The position numbers were made by a program, and so were the translations under genes. From NCBI GenBank assembly GCA_013823505.1, contig PNMH01000152.1:1-6059 (forward strand): DNA of 6,059 bases, given 5' to 3'. The notes beneath the pieces were generated by a model, which did no database searches, had not been told where the DNA came from, and was given only the letters and a program-made list of their open reading frames with translations. The first letter of the stretch is position 1; each line of letters starts with the position of its first letter. Of the stretch, positions 1-5,915 are shown one piece after another. Origin of the DNA: Polaromonas sp. Lineage in GTDB: Bacteria; Pseudomonadota; Gammaproteobacteria; Burkholderiales; Burkholderiaceae.

Positions 1-480
1 GAAGACCTGCCCGATCTGGCCCACGCACTGCTGCGTCGCATCTGCGCCGAATCGGGCCAGGCCGCCCCAGCGCTCTCGCCCGGCGCGTTGAACTGGCTGC
101 AGTCCTGCGAGCTGCCGGGCAACGTGCGCGAACTGGAGAATCTGCTGCAGCGCGCGCTGGCACTCAGCAACGGCGCGGCGCTGCAGCCGGAGGACTTTGG
201 CGAACCCGGTGATCACCCGCTGGCCGAGGTTTCGGTTTTGCTGCCCACCACAACCGAAACCCTGCCCGACGCAACGGCCCCGGTGGGGAGCCGCATCCCG
301 CCCGACCTGCAAACCTACCTGGACGAACAGGAGCGCCAGGTGCTGCTCCAGGCATTGAAGGAAACCGACTTCAACCGCACCGCAGCAGCGGCCCGGCTGG
401 GCCTGAACCTGCGCCAGATGCGTTACCGCATCCAGCGCCTGGGCATCGCCATGCCTTCGGGCAGCGACGATGAAGCCTGA
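1..480 (+). CDS. pilR: Sigma-54-dependent response regulator, C-terminal part (PilR-like), 5' truncated by window edge
   Basis: The reading frame is open from base 1 and ends at TGA 478-480, giving 159 visible residues; the receiver domain and most of the AAA+ domain lie outside the window. Visible residues 39-47 read PGNVRELEN, the hallmark near the end of the AAA+ domain of sigma-54 activators. A variable linker follows, then PPDLQTYLDEQERQVLLQAL. A Fis-type helix-turn-helix spans about residues 124-149 (FNRTAAAARLGLNLRQMRYR, then IQRLGI). The helix-turn-helix and the preceding linker wording resemble PilR, which with the sensor kinase PilS activates sigma-54 transcription of pilin genes. 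A pilR-ampD order is, to my knowledge, common in Comamonadaceae. The class of regulator is certain. The PilR assignment is inference, since other NtrC-family members share the same C-terminal layout. The stop overlaps the ampD start by 11 bp. Confidence 0.85.
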   Translation, partial: EDLPDLAHALLRRICAESGQAAPALSPGALNWLQSCELPGNVRELENLLQRALALSNGAALQPEDFGEPGDHPLAEVSVLLPTTTETLPDATAPVGSRIPPDLQTYLDEQERQVLLQALKETDFNRTAAAARLGLNLRQMRYRIQRLGIAMPSGSDDEA

Positions 481-1081
481 ACCATCGAGGACCGGGACCT
501 GGGAGGGTGGCTGGCTGCAGGCTGCCCGCCATTGCCCCTCGCCCAACTTCGGCCCGCGCCCGGCTGGCGCGCACACCGACCTGATCGTCATCCACTCCAT
601 CAGCCTGCCGCCGGGCGTGTATGGCGGACCCGAGGTGGAGCAACTCTTCACCAACACGCTGGACTGGGACGCCCACCCTTACTTCCAGCAGATCCGCGGC
701 ATGGAAGTCTCGGCGCACTTCTTCATTCGCCGCGATGGCGAACTGGTGCAATTCGTGGATGCCGGTGCGCGCGCCTGGCATGCAGGTGCATCGTGCTGGC
801 GCGGGCGCGACAATTGCAACGACGATTCCATCGGCATCGAGCTCGAAGGCCTGGAGGGCGAACGCTTCGAGAGCGCCCAGTACGACACGCTCGCGCGCCT
901 GTGCGCCAGCCTGGCCGCGCACTACCCGATCACCCATGTGGCAGGCCACGAGCACGTCGCTCCCGGCCGCAAACAGGACCCGGGTGCAGGCTTCGAATGG
1001 CCGCGCTTACAACAAAGCCTGGACTGGGCCGATGCGTGTTTCCCCCAAGGCACCTCCCCGTCAGGCGGCAGCGTTGCCTGA
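470..1081 (+). CDS. ampD: 1,6-anhydro-N-acetylmuramyl-L-alanine amidase AmpD
   Basis: This cytosolic zinc amidase of peptidoglycan recycling removes the peptide from 1,6-anhydro-MurNAc-peptides. In species with AmpR-controlled beta-lactamase it also keeps ampC off. The 203-residue product is slightly longer than Citrobacter AmpD (187). An N-acetylmuramoyl-L-alanine amidase type 2 domain fills about residues 35-180. The zinc ligands are visible as H42 (LIVIHSISLPPG), H160 and D170 (GHEHVAPGRKQDPG), with K168 and the catalytic glutamate E124 (SIGIELEG). Their spacing equals that of H34/E116/H154/K162/D164 in the Citrobacter enzyme. No signal peptide is seen, as expected for AmpD and unlike the periplasmic AmiD. 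ATG 470 is the only reasonable start that retains the conserved WEGGWLQAARHCPSPNFGPR segment. It overlaps the upstream stop by 11 bp with only a weak Shine-Dalgarno, so translational coupling is likely. Confidence 0.93.
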   Translation: MKPEPSRTGTWEGGWLQAARHCPSPNFGPRPAGAHTDLIVIHSISLPPGVYGGPEVEQLFTNTLDWDAHPYFQQIRGMEVSAHFFIRRDGELVQFVDAGARAWHAGASCWRGRDNCNDDSIGIELEGLEGERFESAQYDTLARLCASLAAHYPITHVAGHEHVAPGRKQDPGAGFEWPRLQQSLDWADACFPQGTSPSGGSVA

Positions 1082-1305
1082 GCCACGCAGCGCCAGACCC
1101 ACGCGCACGGCGCGACACATCACAACGGCGCGGATCGCCGCGGCAAAACCATCGGCAGGCCGCGTCGGCTCTACCGTCTCATCCACAACACGAGGCAAAC
1201 CAAGGCAGCGCCAGGCATTGCATGCACAGCATCCTGCGCGCGGCCATGGTGGTGTTTTTCCCAGACAAAACAGCCGCGCTATGCGGAGACCGACTTTTTG
1301 CGCAA
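1082..1305. other. Non-coding region upstream of the nrdA promoter
   Basis: I find no credible gene here. There is no convincing intrinsic terminator for ampD: the only neat stem, CGCGG-ATCG-CCGCG at 1129-1142, lacks a T-run. Two T5 tracts (1255-1259 and 1295-1299) are 40 bp apart, about four helical turns, just upstream of the nrdA promoter; they could bend DNA or act like UP elements, but this is speculative. TCATCCACA at 1179-1187 differs by one base from the DnaA box TTATCCACA. Confidence 0.5.
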
Positions 1306-1321
1306 ACACTACAGGTAGTGG
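1306..1321 (+). promoter_or_regulatory. NrdR box 1 (distal)
   Basis: The 16-mer ACACTACAGGTAGTGG contains a perfect inverted repeat, CACTAC-AG-GTAGTG, and fits the NrdR-box pattern acaCwAtATaTwGtgt at its conserved core positions. It lies immediately upstream of the -35 hexamer and exactly 32 bp (about three helical turns) from a second box. That spacing is typical of the paired boxes bound by the zinc/ATP-cone repressor NrdR in front of ribonucleotide reductase genes. NrdR represses when dATP is plentiful. The nrdR gene itself is not in the window. Binding is inferred, not shown. Confidence 0.85.
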
Positions 1322-1322
1322 C

Positions 1323-1351
1323 TTGAAGGCATCTCGCACACCAGATATAGT
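1323..1351 (+). promoter_or_regulatory. Predicted sigma-70 promoter of nrdA(B)
   Basis: A -35 hexamer TTGAAG (1323-1328) is followed by a 17-bp spacer and a -10 hexamer TATAGT (1346-1351). This gives an expected transcription start around 1357-1359 and a leader of about 160 nt. The -10 lies inside NrdR box 2, and the -35 abuts box 1. Repressor occupying both boxes would therefore block RNA polymerase, which supports both the promoter and the operator calls. Confidence 0.8.
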
Positions 1352-1353
1352 GT
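1338..1353 (+). promoter_or_regulatory. NrdR box 2 (proximal, overlaps -10)
   Basis: ACACCAGATATAGTGT matches the NrdR-box pattern acaCwAtATaTwGtgt at 14 of 16 positions, counting w as A or T. The outer arms ACAC/GTGT are perfectly inverted and extend one more pair (C1337/G1354). It completely covers the TATAGT -10 element. With box 1 it forms the classical two-box NrdR operator. Confidence 0.88.
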
Positions 1354-1356
1354 GTA

Positions 1357-1517
1357 CTGCGCGTTGAGGTCGTCCGGTCCAAGGACCCCTGCCACAGCCC
1401 CGACGACCCCGAGCAGACCCCGCCCAGAGCGCGGTGGGTCCAACACCCGGACCACCCTGCATCGCAGCCGGCTTCATGCGCGCACAGCCATCCCACAAAA
1501 CAAACGCCAGAGGAACC
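1357..1517 (+). promoter_or_regulatory. GC-rich structured 5' leader of nrdA
   Basis: This is the predicted untranslated leader between the promoter and ATG 1518. GGTCGTC (1368-1374) can pair with GACGACC (1402-1408), enclosing the small stem GGTC-CAAG-GACC (1376-1387). A second hairpin pairs GGTG/GTCC (1433-1436, 1438-1441) with GGAC/CACC (1449-1456) around a 7-nt loop. Such stems can arise by chance in GC-rich DNA, so a regulatory role is only possible. The nrdA Shine-Dalgarno AGAGGA at 1509-1514 lies at the end, an unusually short 3 nt from the ATG. No gene is seen here. Confidence 0.4.
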
Positions 1518-4413
1518 ATGCTGACCACCCACTCCCCCGTCACCTCCGTCACTTCGTCAGCGATGCTGTCCGCCGGTCCGACCGGCGCTGCCTCGCGAGA
1601 CGGCGCCAGCTCGGTGTTCGCCCATTACCAGATCATCCGACGCAACGGCGGGGTGGTCCCGTTCGAGCCGAGCAAGATCGCGGTGGCGCTGATGAAAGCG
1701 TTTCTGGCGGTGCACGGCACCCAGGGCGCGGCGTCGGCCAGCGTGCGCGAGACGGTGGACGCACTGACACAGAACGTGGTCCGCGCCCTGATGCGCTCGC
1801 GCCCGGGCGGCGGCACCTTCCACATCGAAGACGTGCAGGACCAGGTCGAGCTCGGCCTGATGCGCAGCGGCCACCACGAAGTGGCCCGTGCCTATGTGCT
1901 CTACCGCGAGCGCCGCACCCAGGAGCGCGCCCACCAGGCCGAAACCGCCAAACCGGCCGAAGCCTTGCTGCACGTGATGGACGGCGGCCAGCGCGTTCCG
2001 CTGGACCTGAACCGCCTGCAGCACCTGATCGAAGACGCCTGCAAGGGCCTGGGCAAGGACGTCAAGGCCGACCCCATCGTCGCCGAAACCAAGCGCAACC
2101 TGTACGACGGCGTACCGATCGAAGAGGTCTACAAAGCGTCCATCCTGGCGGCGCGCACCCTGATCGAGAAAGACCCGGACTACACCTACGCCACCGCGCG
2201 CCTGCTGCTGCACACCATCGTCAAGGAAGTGATCGGCGAAGAAGTCCCGTCCAGCGAGATGGGCGCCCGCTACGCCGACTACTTTCCCGCAATTCATCAA
2301 GAAGGGTGTGCAGAACGAACTGCTCGACGAGAAGCTGCAGCAGTTCGATCTGGCCCGCCTGGGTGCAGCGCTCAAGCCCGAGCGCGACCTGCAGTTCGAC
2401 TACCTCGGCCTGCAGACCCTGTACGACCGCTACTTCCTGCATGTGCGCAAGACCCGCATCGAACTGCCGCAGGCCTTCTTCATGCGCGTGGCCATGGGGC
2501 TGGCGCTCAACGAGATCGACCGCGAAGCGCGCGCCATCGAGTTCTACGAGGTGCTGTCCTCGTTCGACTTCATGTCGTCCACGCCCACGCTGTTCAACGC
2601 CGGCACGCTGCGCTCCCAGCTCTCCAGCTGCTACCTGACCACCGTGCCCGACGACCTGGACGGCATCTACGAGTCGATCAAGGAAAACGCGCTGCTGTCC
2701 AAGTTCGCTGGCGGGCTGGGCAACGACTGGACCCGCGTGCGCGCGCTGGGCGCCCACATCAAGGGCACCAACGGCGAGTCGCAAGGCGTGGTGCCCTTCC
2801 TCAAGGTGGTCAACGACACTGCGGTGGCGGTGAACCAGGGTGGCAAGCGCAAGGGCGCTGTATGCACCTACCTCGAAACCTGGCACCTGGACATCGAAGA
2901 ATTCCTGGAGCTGCGCAAGAACACCGGCGACGACCGCCGCCGCACGCACGACATGAACACGGCGAACTGGATTCCCGACCTGTTCATGAAGCGCGTGATG
3001 GAAAAGGGCGAGTGGAGCCTGTTTTCACCCAACGACGTGCCGGACCTGCACGACCTGTTTGGCGCCGAATTCGAGACGGCCTACGTGGCCTACGAAGCCA
3101 AGGCCGCGCGCGGCGAGATCAAGCCGTACCGCAAGCTGCCCGCCACCGACCTGTGGCGCAAGATGCTGTCGATGCTGTTCGAGACCGGCCACCCCTGGAT
3201 CACCTTCAAGGACGCCTGCAACGTCCGCTCTCCGCAGCAGCACGCCGGCGTGGTGCACAGCTCCAACCTCTGCACCGAGATCACGCTCAACACCAGCGAC
3301 ACCGAGACCGCGGTCTGCAACCTCGGCTCAATCAACCTGCTCAGGCACATCAAGGACGGCGGCGTCGATCATCAGAAGCTGCAGAAGACCATCACCACCG
3401 CGATGCGCATGCTCGACAACGTGATCGACATCAACTACTACGCGGTCAAGAAGGCGCGCGACTCCAACCTGCGCCACCGCCCGGTGGGTCTGGGCATCAT
3501 GGGTTTCCAGGACGCGCTGTACGAACTGCGCATTCCCTATGCGTCCAACGACGCGGTGGAGTTCGCCGACCGCTCGATGGAAGCCGTCTGCTACCACGCC
3601 TACTGGGCCTCCACCGAACTGGCCCGCGAGCGCGGCCGCTACGCCAGCTACAAGGGCTCGCTGTGGGACTTGGGGCTCCTGCCACCCGACACGCTGGACC
3701 TGCTCTCCCGCGAGCGTGGCGGCTATGTGGACGTGGACCGTTCCAGCAGCCTGGACTGGGACGCGCTGCGCCAGAAGATCGCGCAGGACGGCATGCGCAA
3801 CTCCAACTGCGTGGCCATCGCCCCCACCGCCACCATTTCCAACATCATCGGCGTGGACGCGTCGATCGAGCCCTGCTTCGGCAACCTCTCGGTCAAGTCC
3901 AACCTGTCGGGCGAGTTCACCGTCATCAACAGCTACCTGGTGAAAGACCTCAAGCGCCTGGGCCTGTGGGACGACGTGATGGTCTTGGACCTCAAACACT
4001 TCGACGGTTCGCTGCGCTCCATCGACCGCGTGCCGAACGAAGTGAAGGCGCTCTACGCCACCGCGTTTGAAGTGGAACCGCTGTGGCTGGTGGAAGCCGC
4101 GGCACGGCGCCAGAAGTGGATCGACCAGGCACAGAGCCTGAACATCTACATGGCCGGCGCCTCGGGCAAGAAGCTCGACGACACCTACAAGCTGGCGTGG
4201 CTGCGCGGCCTCAAGACCACCTACTACCTGCGCACCACCTCTGCCACACAAGCCGAAAAATCCACGGGACGCGCAGGACAGCTGAACGCGGTATCGGTGC
4301 ACGGACATGACGCGGCGATGAGCGCAGCCACTGCGGCTGCGTTGGGTGCCGAGCCGGCCACCGACATCAAGTTCTGTGCGATCGACGACCCCGGTTGCGA
4401 GGCCTGCCAATGA
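1518..4413 (+). CDS. nrdA: Class Ia ribonucleoside-diphosphate reductase, alpha subunit (apparent single-base frameshift)
   Basis: The large catalytic subunit reduces ribonucleoside diphosphates to deoxyribonucleotides with NrdB in the cytosol. Residues 1-257 are read from ATG 1518; the rest is read in the next frame after one extra base in 2286-2289, giving 964 residues ending at TGA 4411-4413. An N-terminal ATP cone spans about 37-132 ([18 protein letters not shown]). A second, degenerate cone-like unit follows from about 152, as in the double-cone Pseudomonas aeruginosa NrdA of similar length. Active-site residues by comparison with E. coli are C371 (SSC), C600 (VCNLGSINL) as the redox pair, and N583, C585 (radical) and E587 in SNLCTEI. 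Radical-transfer tyrosines are Y902-Y903 (TTYYLRTT). The tail cysteines are C960 and C963 (CEACQ). As given, the uncorrected first frame runs on to a stop at 4070 and would yield an inactive 850-residue chimera. A sequencing indel or recent mutation is more likely than programmed frameshifting. Expression is probably controlled by NrdR. Confidence 0.93.
2286..2289 (+). other. Frame break in nrdA (+1 base, CCCG)
   Basis: Before this point the frame encodes ARYADYFP (residues 250-257). After it, family-like sequence [20 protein letters not shown] continues in the frame starting at C2290. TTT CCC G CAA becomes TTT CCG CAA (F-P-Q) if one C is removed; removing the G also gives F-P-Q. There is no nearby stop in the original frame and no obvious upstream Shine-Dalgarno stimulator, so recoding signals are lacking. 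Confidence 0.9.
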
Positions 4414-4556
4414 CCTCTGCGCGCGATGCATGCACGTGTTGTGGTGTTCAAGGTCGCGCATTCGATGCGACACCGCAACACAAAACATTCACCACGCACA
4501 TGAGTCCTTTGCATTTCATGCCGACACTTCGATAATCCACCGAATTGGACACACCT
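4414..4556 (+). other. nrdA-nrdB intergenic spacer
   Basis: The 143-bp gap holds no gene. It contains a short stem, CGCAT-TCG-ATGCG, within the GTCGCGCATTCGATGCGAC segment, and no clear terminator, so read-through from nrdA is expected. Its last third contains the possible promoter described separately. The gap is long for two genes whose products are needed in equal amounts. Confidence 0.5.
4508..4536 (+). promoter_or_regulatory. Possible secondary promoter for nrdB
   Basis: TTTGCA (4508-4513, 4 of 6 to TTGACA) stands 17 bp from GATAAT (4531-4536, 5 of 6 to TATAAT). Transcription would begin about 4543, only about 14 nt before ATG 4557, leaving little room for a ribosome site. No NrdR box is seen here. 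This is a weak prediction from hexamer matching alone. Confidence 0.35.
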
Positions 4557-5714
4557 ATGCTGACCTGGGACGATCAAGTTACCCCCTCCTCGAAGCCCGC
4601 ATCGATTCCCCTGCCACCTCACATGCCGGGTGTGCAAGCGTCACTGTCCCCCACCTCCGTTCACAAGCCCGCTGCTGCCAACCTGCCTGCGGCTTCGCAC
4701 CGCATCAACGCGGCCGACAAGCGCATCATCAACGGCAAGACCGACGTCAACCAGCTCGTTCCCTTCAAGTACAAGTGGGCCTGGGAAAAATACCTGGCCA
4801 CCTGCGCCAACCACTGGATGCCGCAGGAAGTGAACATGAGCCGCGACATCGCGCTCTGGAAAGACCCCAACGGCCTGACCGAAGACGAGCGCCGCATCGT
4901 CAAGCGCAACCTCGGCTTCTTCACCACCGCCGACTCGCTGGCCGCCAACAACATCGTGCTCGGCACCTACCGCCACATCACCGCGCCCGAGTGCCGCCAG
5001 TTCCTGTTGCGCCAGGCCTTCGAGGAAGCCATCCACACCCACGCCTACCAGTACATCGTGGAGTCGCTGGGTCTGGACGAGTCCGAAATTTTCAGCGCCT
5101 ACCTGGAAGTCCAGTCGATCCGTGACAAAGATGAATTCCTGCTGCCGTTCATCAACGCGATCATGGACCCGCACTTCAACACCGGCTCCCCCGAGAACGA
5201 CCAGACCCTGCTGAAAAGCCTGATCGTCTTCGCCTGTCTGATGGAAGGCCTGTTCTTCTACGTCGGCTTCACACAGATCCTGGCGCTGGGCCGCCAGAAC
5301 AAGATGACCGGTGCCGCCGAGCAGTACCAGTACATCCTGCGCGACGAGTCCATGCACTGCAACTTCGGCATCGATCTGATCAACGCGATCAAGATGGAGA
5401 ACCCGATGCTGTGGACGCCGGCATTCAAGGCCGAGATCAAGGCGCTGTTCGAGAAGGCGGTCGAGCTCGAATACCGCTACGCCGAAGACACCATGCCGCG
5501 CGGCGTGCTCGGCATGAACGCGTCCATGTTCAAAGGCTATCTGCGCTACATCGCCAACCGGCGCGCCACACAAATCGGTCTGGAGCCGCTGTACCCGAAC
5601 GAGGAAAACCCGTTTCCCTGGATGAGCGAAATGATCGACCTCAAGAAGGAGCGCAATTTCTTCGAGACCCGCGTGATCGAATACCAGTCGGGAGGGGCGC
5701 TGTCCTGGGACTAA
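4557..5714 (+). CDS. nrdB: Class Ia ribonucleoside-diphosphate reductase, beta (radical-generating) subunit
   Basis: This 385-residue small subunit carries the di-iron centre and tyrosyl radical that activate NrdA. Metal ligands line up with E. coli NrdB at identical spacings: D126 (TTADSLA), E157 and H160 ([10 protein letters not shown]), E230 (LMEGLFF), and E264 and H267 (RDESMH). The radical tyrosine is Y164, seven residues after E157. Its presence indicates the standard tyrosyl type rather than the Tyr-to-Phe type Ic. The C-terminus [11 protein letters not shown] is the flexible tail that docks on NrdA, and Y376 may be the radical-relay tyrosine. Residues about 9-45 are a proline/serine-rich, low-complexity extension before the ferritin-like helical core. 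ATG 4557 (MLTWDDQ) is preferred over an in-frame TTG at 4545; a weak GGA at 4547-4549 precedes it. It lies 143 bp after nrdA and probably forms an operon with it. A strong hairpin follows 36 bp after the stop. Confidence 0.97.
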   Translation: MLTWDDQVTPSSKPASIPLPPHMPGVQASLSPTSVHKPAAANLPAASHRINAADKRIINGKTDVNQLVPFKYKWAWEKYLATCANHWMPQEVNMSRDIALWKDPNGLTEDERRIVKRNLGFFTTADSLAANNIVLGTYRHITAPECRQFLLRQAFEEAIHTHAYQYIVESLGLDESEIFSAYLEVQSIRDKDEFLLPFINAIMDPHFNTGSPENDQTLLKSLIVFACLMEGLFFYVGFTQILALGRQNKMTGAAEQYQYILRDESMHCNFGIDLINAIKMENPMLWTPAFKAEIKALFEKAVELEYRYAEDTMPRGVLGMNASMFKGYLRYIANRRATQIGLEPLYPNEENPFPWMSEMIDLKKERNFFETRVIEYQSGGALSWD

Positions 5715-5750
5715 AGGACGCCCTGTCTTGCACAACATGGACACCGATTC

Positions 5751-5796
5751 ACAAAGCCCTGCCCCAGACACTCCGGTGTCCGGGGCAGGGCTTTGT
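5751..5796 (+). terminator. Strong stem-loop downstream of nrdB, probable terminator
   Basis: A perfect 15-bp inverted repeat (ACAAAGCCCTGCCCC at 5751-5765 with its complement at 5782-5796) is continued, past one A/C mismatch, by GACAC/GTGTC around a TCCG loop. The 3' arm ends GCTTTGT, so the T-tract is short. The symmetrical ends (ACAAAG/CTTTGT) would work equally on either strand. It most likely ends the nrdAB transcript and protects its 3' end. Confidence 0.8.
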
Positions 5797-5801
5797 CACA
5801 A

Positions 5802-5857
5802 GATTCAAGGTCTTGGTGCCAACCGTGGATGCATCCACGGCGCCAGGGCCCTGAATC
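5802..5857 (+). promoter_or_regulatory. Long hairpin in the leader of the histone-like gene
   Basis: GATTCAAGGTCTTGGTG (5802-5818) pairs with CGCCAGGGCCCTGAATC (5841-5857) over 17 positions with three G-U pairs and one A-C mismatch. Inside it, after a 4-nt CCAA bulge, is a perfect 18-bp palindrome CCGTGGATGCATCCACGG (5823-5840). The G-U pairs exist only in RNA copied from the + strand, which points to a transcribed leader structure rather than a protein-binding DNA palindrome. No T-run follows, so it is not a classical terminator. Its function is unknown. Confidence 0.55.
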
Positions 5858-5892
5858 ACTTCTGCGGTCAAAGCCCGCGTGAAGTGCTCTTT
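5857..5892 (+). promoter_or_regulatory. Second leader hairpin followed by CTCTTT (attenuator-like)
   Basis: CACTTC (5857-5862) pairs with GAAGTG (5881-5886). GCGG (5864-5867) pairs with CCGC (5875-5878) around a 7-nt loop, with a small asymmetric internal loop between the two stems. CTCTTT (5887-5892) follows directly, resembling a weak intrinsic terminator 24 nt before the start codon. Whether it attenuates the downstream gene is inference. C5857 is shared with the upstream hairpin. Confidence 0.4.
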
Positions 5893-5903
5893 GCAACTTG
5901 ATC

Positions 5904-5910
5904 AAGGAGA
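5904..5910 (+). promoter_or_regulatory. Strong Shine-Dalgarno of the histone-like gene
   Basis: AAGGAGA lies 5 nt before ATG 5916. It is the best ribosome site in the window and fixes the start of the downstream gene, fitting a highly expressed product. Confidence 0.85.
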
Positions 5911-5915
5911 AAACA

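Noticed and set aside
1129..1142. Stem CGCGG-ATCG-CCGCG after ampD as a terminator
   Set aside because: Only 5 bp, and followed by GCAAAACC rather than a T-run on either strand.
532..1367. Two other + strand open frames overlapping ampD and the spacer
   Set aside because: Arg/Ser/Ala-rich shadows of ampD; the AmpD frame has all zinc ligands at correct spacing.
1061..1552. Minus-strand open frame covering the nrdA promoter region
   Set aside because: Low-complexity Gly/Arg/Trp-rich translation with no family resemblance. It spans the + strand promoter and NrdR boxes, so it is chance openness in GC-rich DNA.
2290..4070. Continuation of the first nrdA frame after 2289
   Set aside because: The translation turns Arg/Ala/Pro-rich with no NrdA similarity, while the adjacent frame carries every catalytic motif. 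It stays open only because of high GC.
3328..4488. Minus-strand 386-codon open frame opposite nrdA
   Set aside because: It lies opposite a strongly conserved coding region, has Val/His/Gly-biased composition with no recognisable domain, and is a typical antisense shadow of high-GC codons.
4545..4547. Upstream TTG as nrdB start
   Set aside because: It adds only MDTP, has no Shine-Dalgarno, and ATG 4557 is four codons downstream giving the family-like MLTWD start.
4641..5771. Minus-strand 376-codon open frame opposite nrdB
   Set aside because: Same reasoning: NrdB with all metal ligands is on the + strand, and the antisense translation shows no motif.
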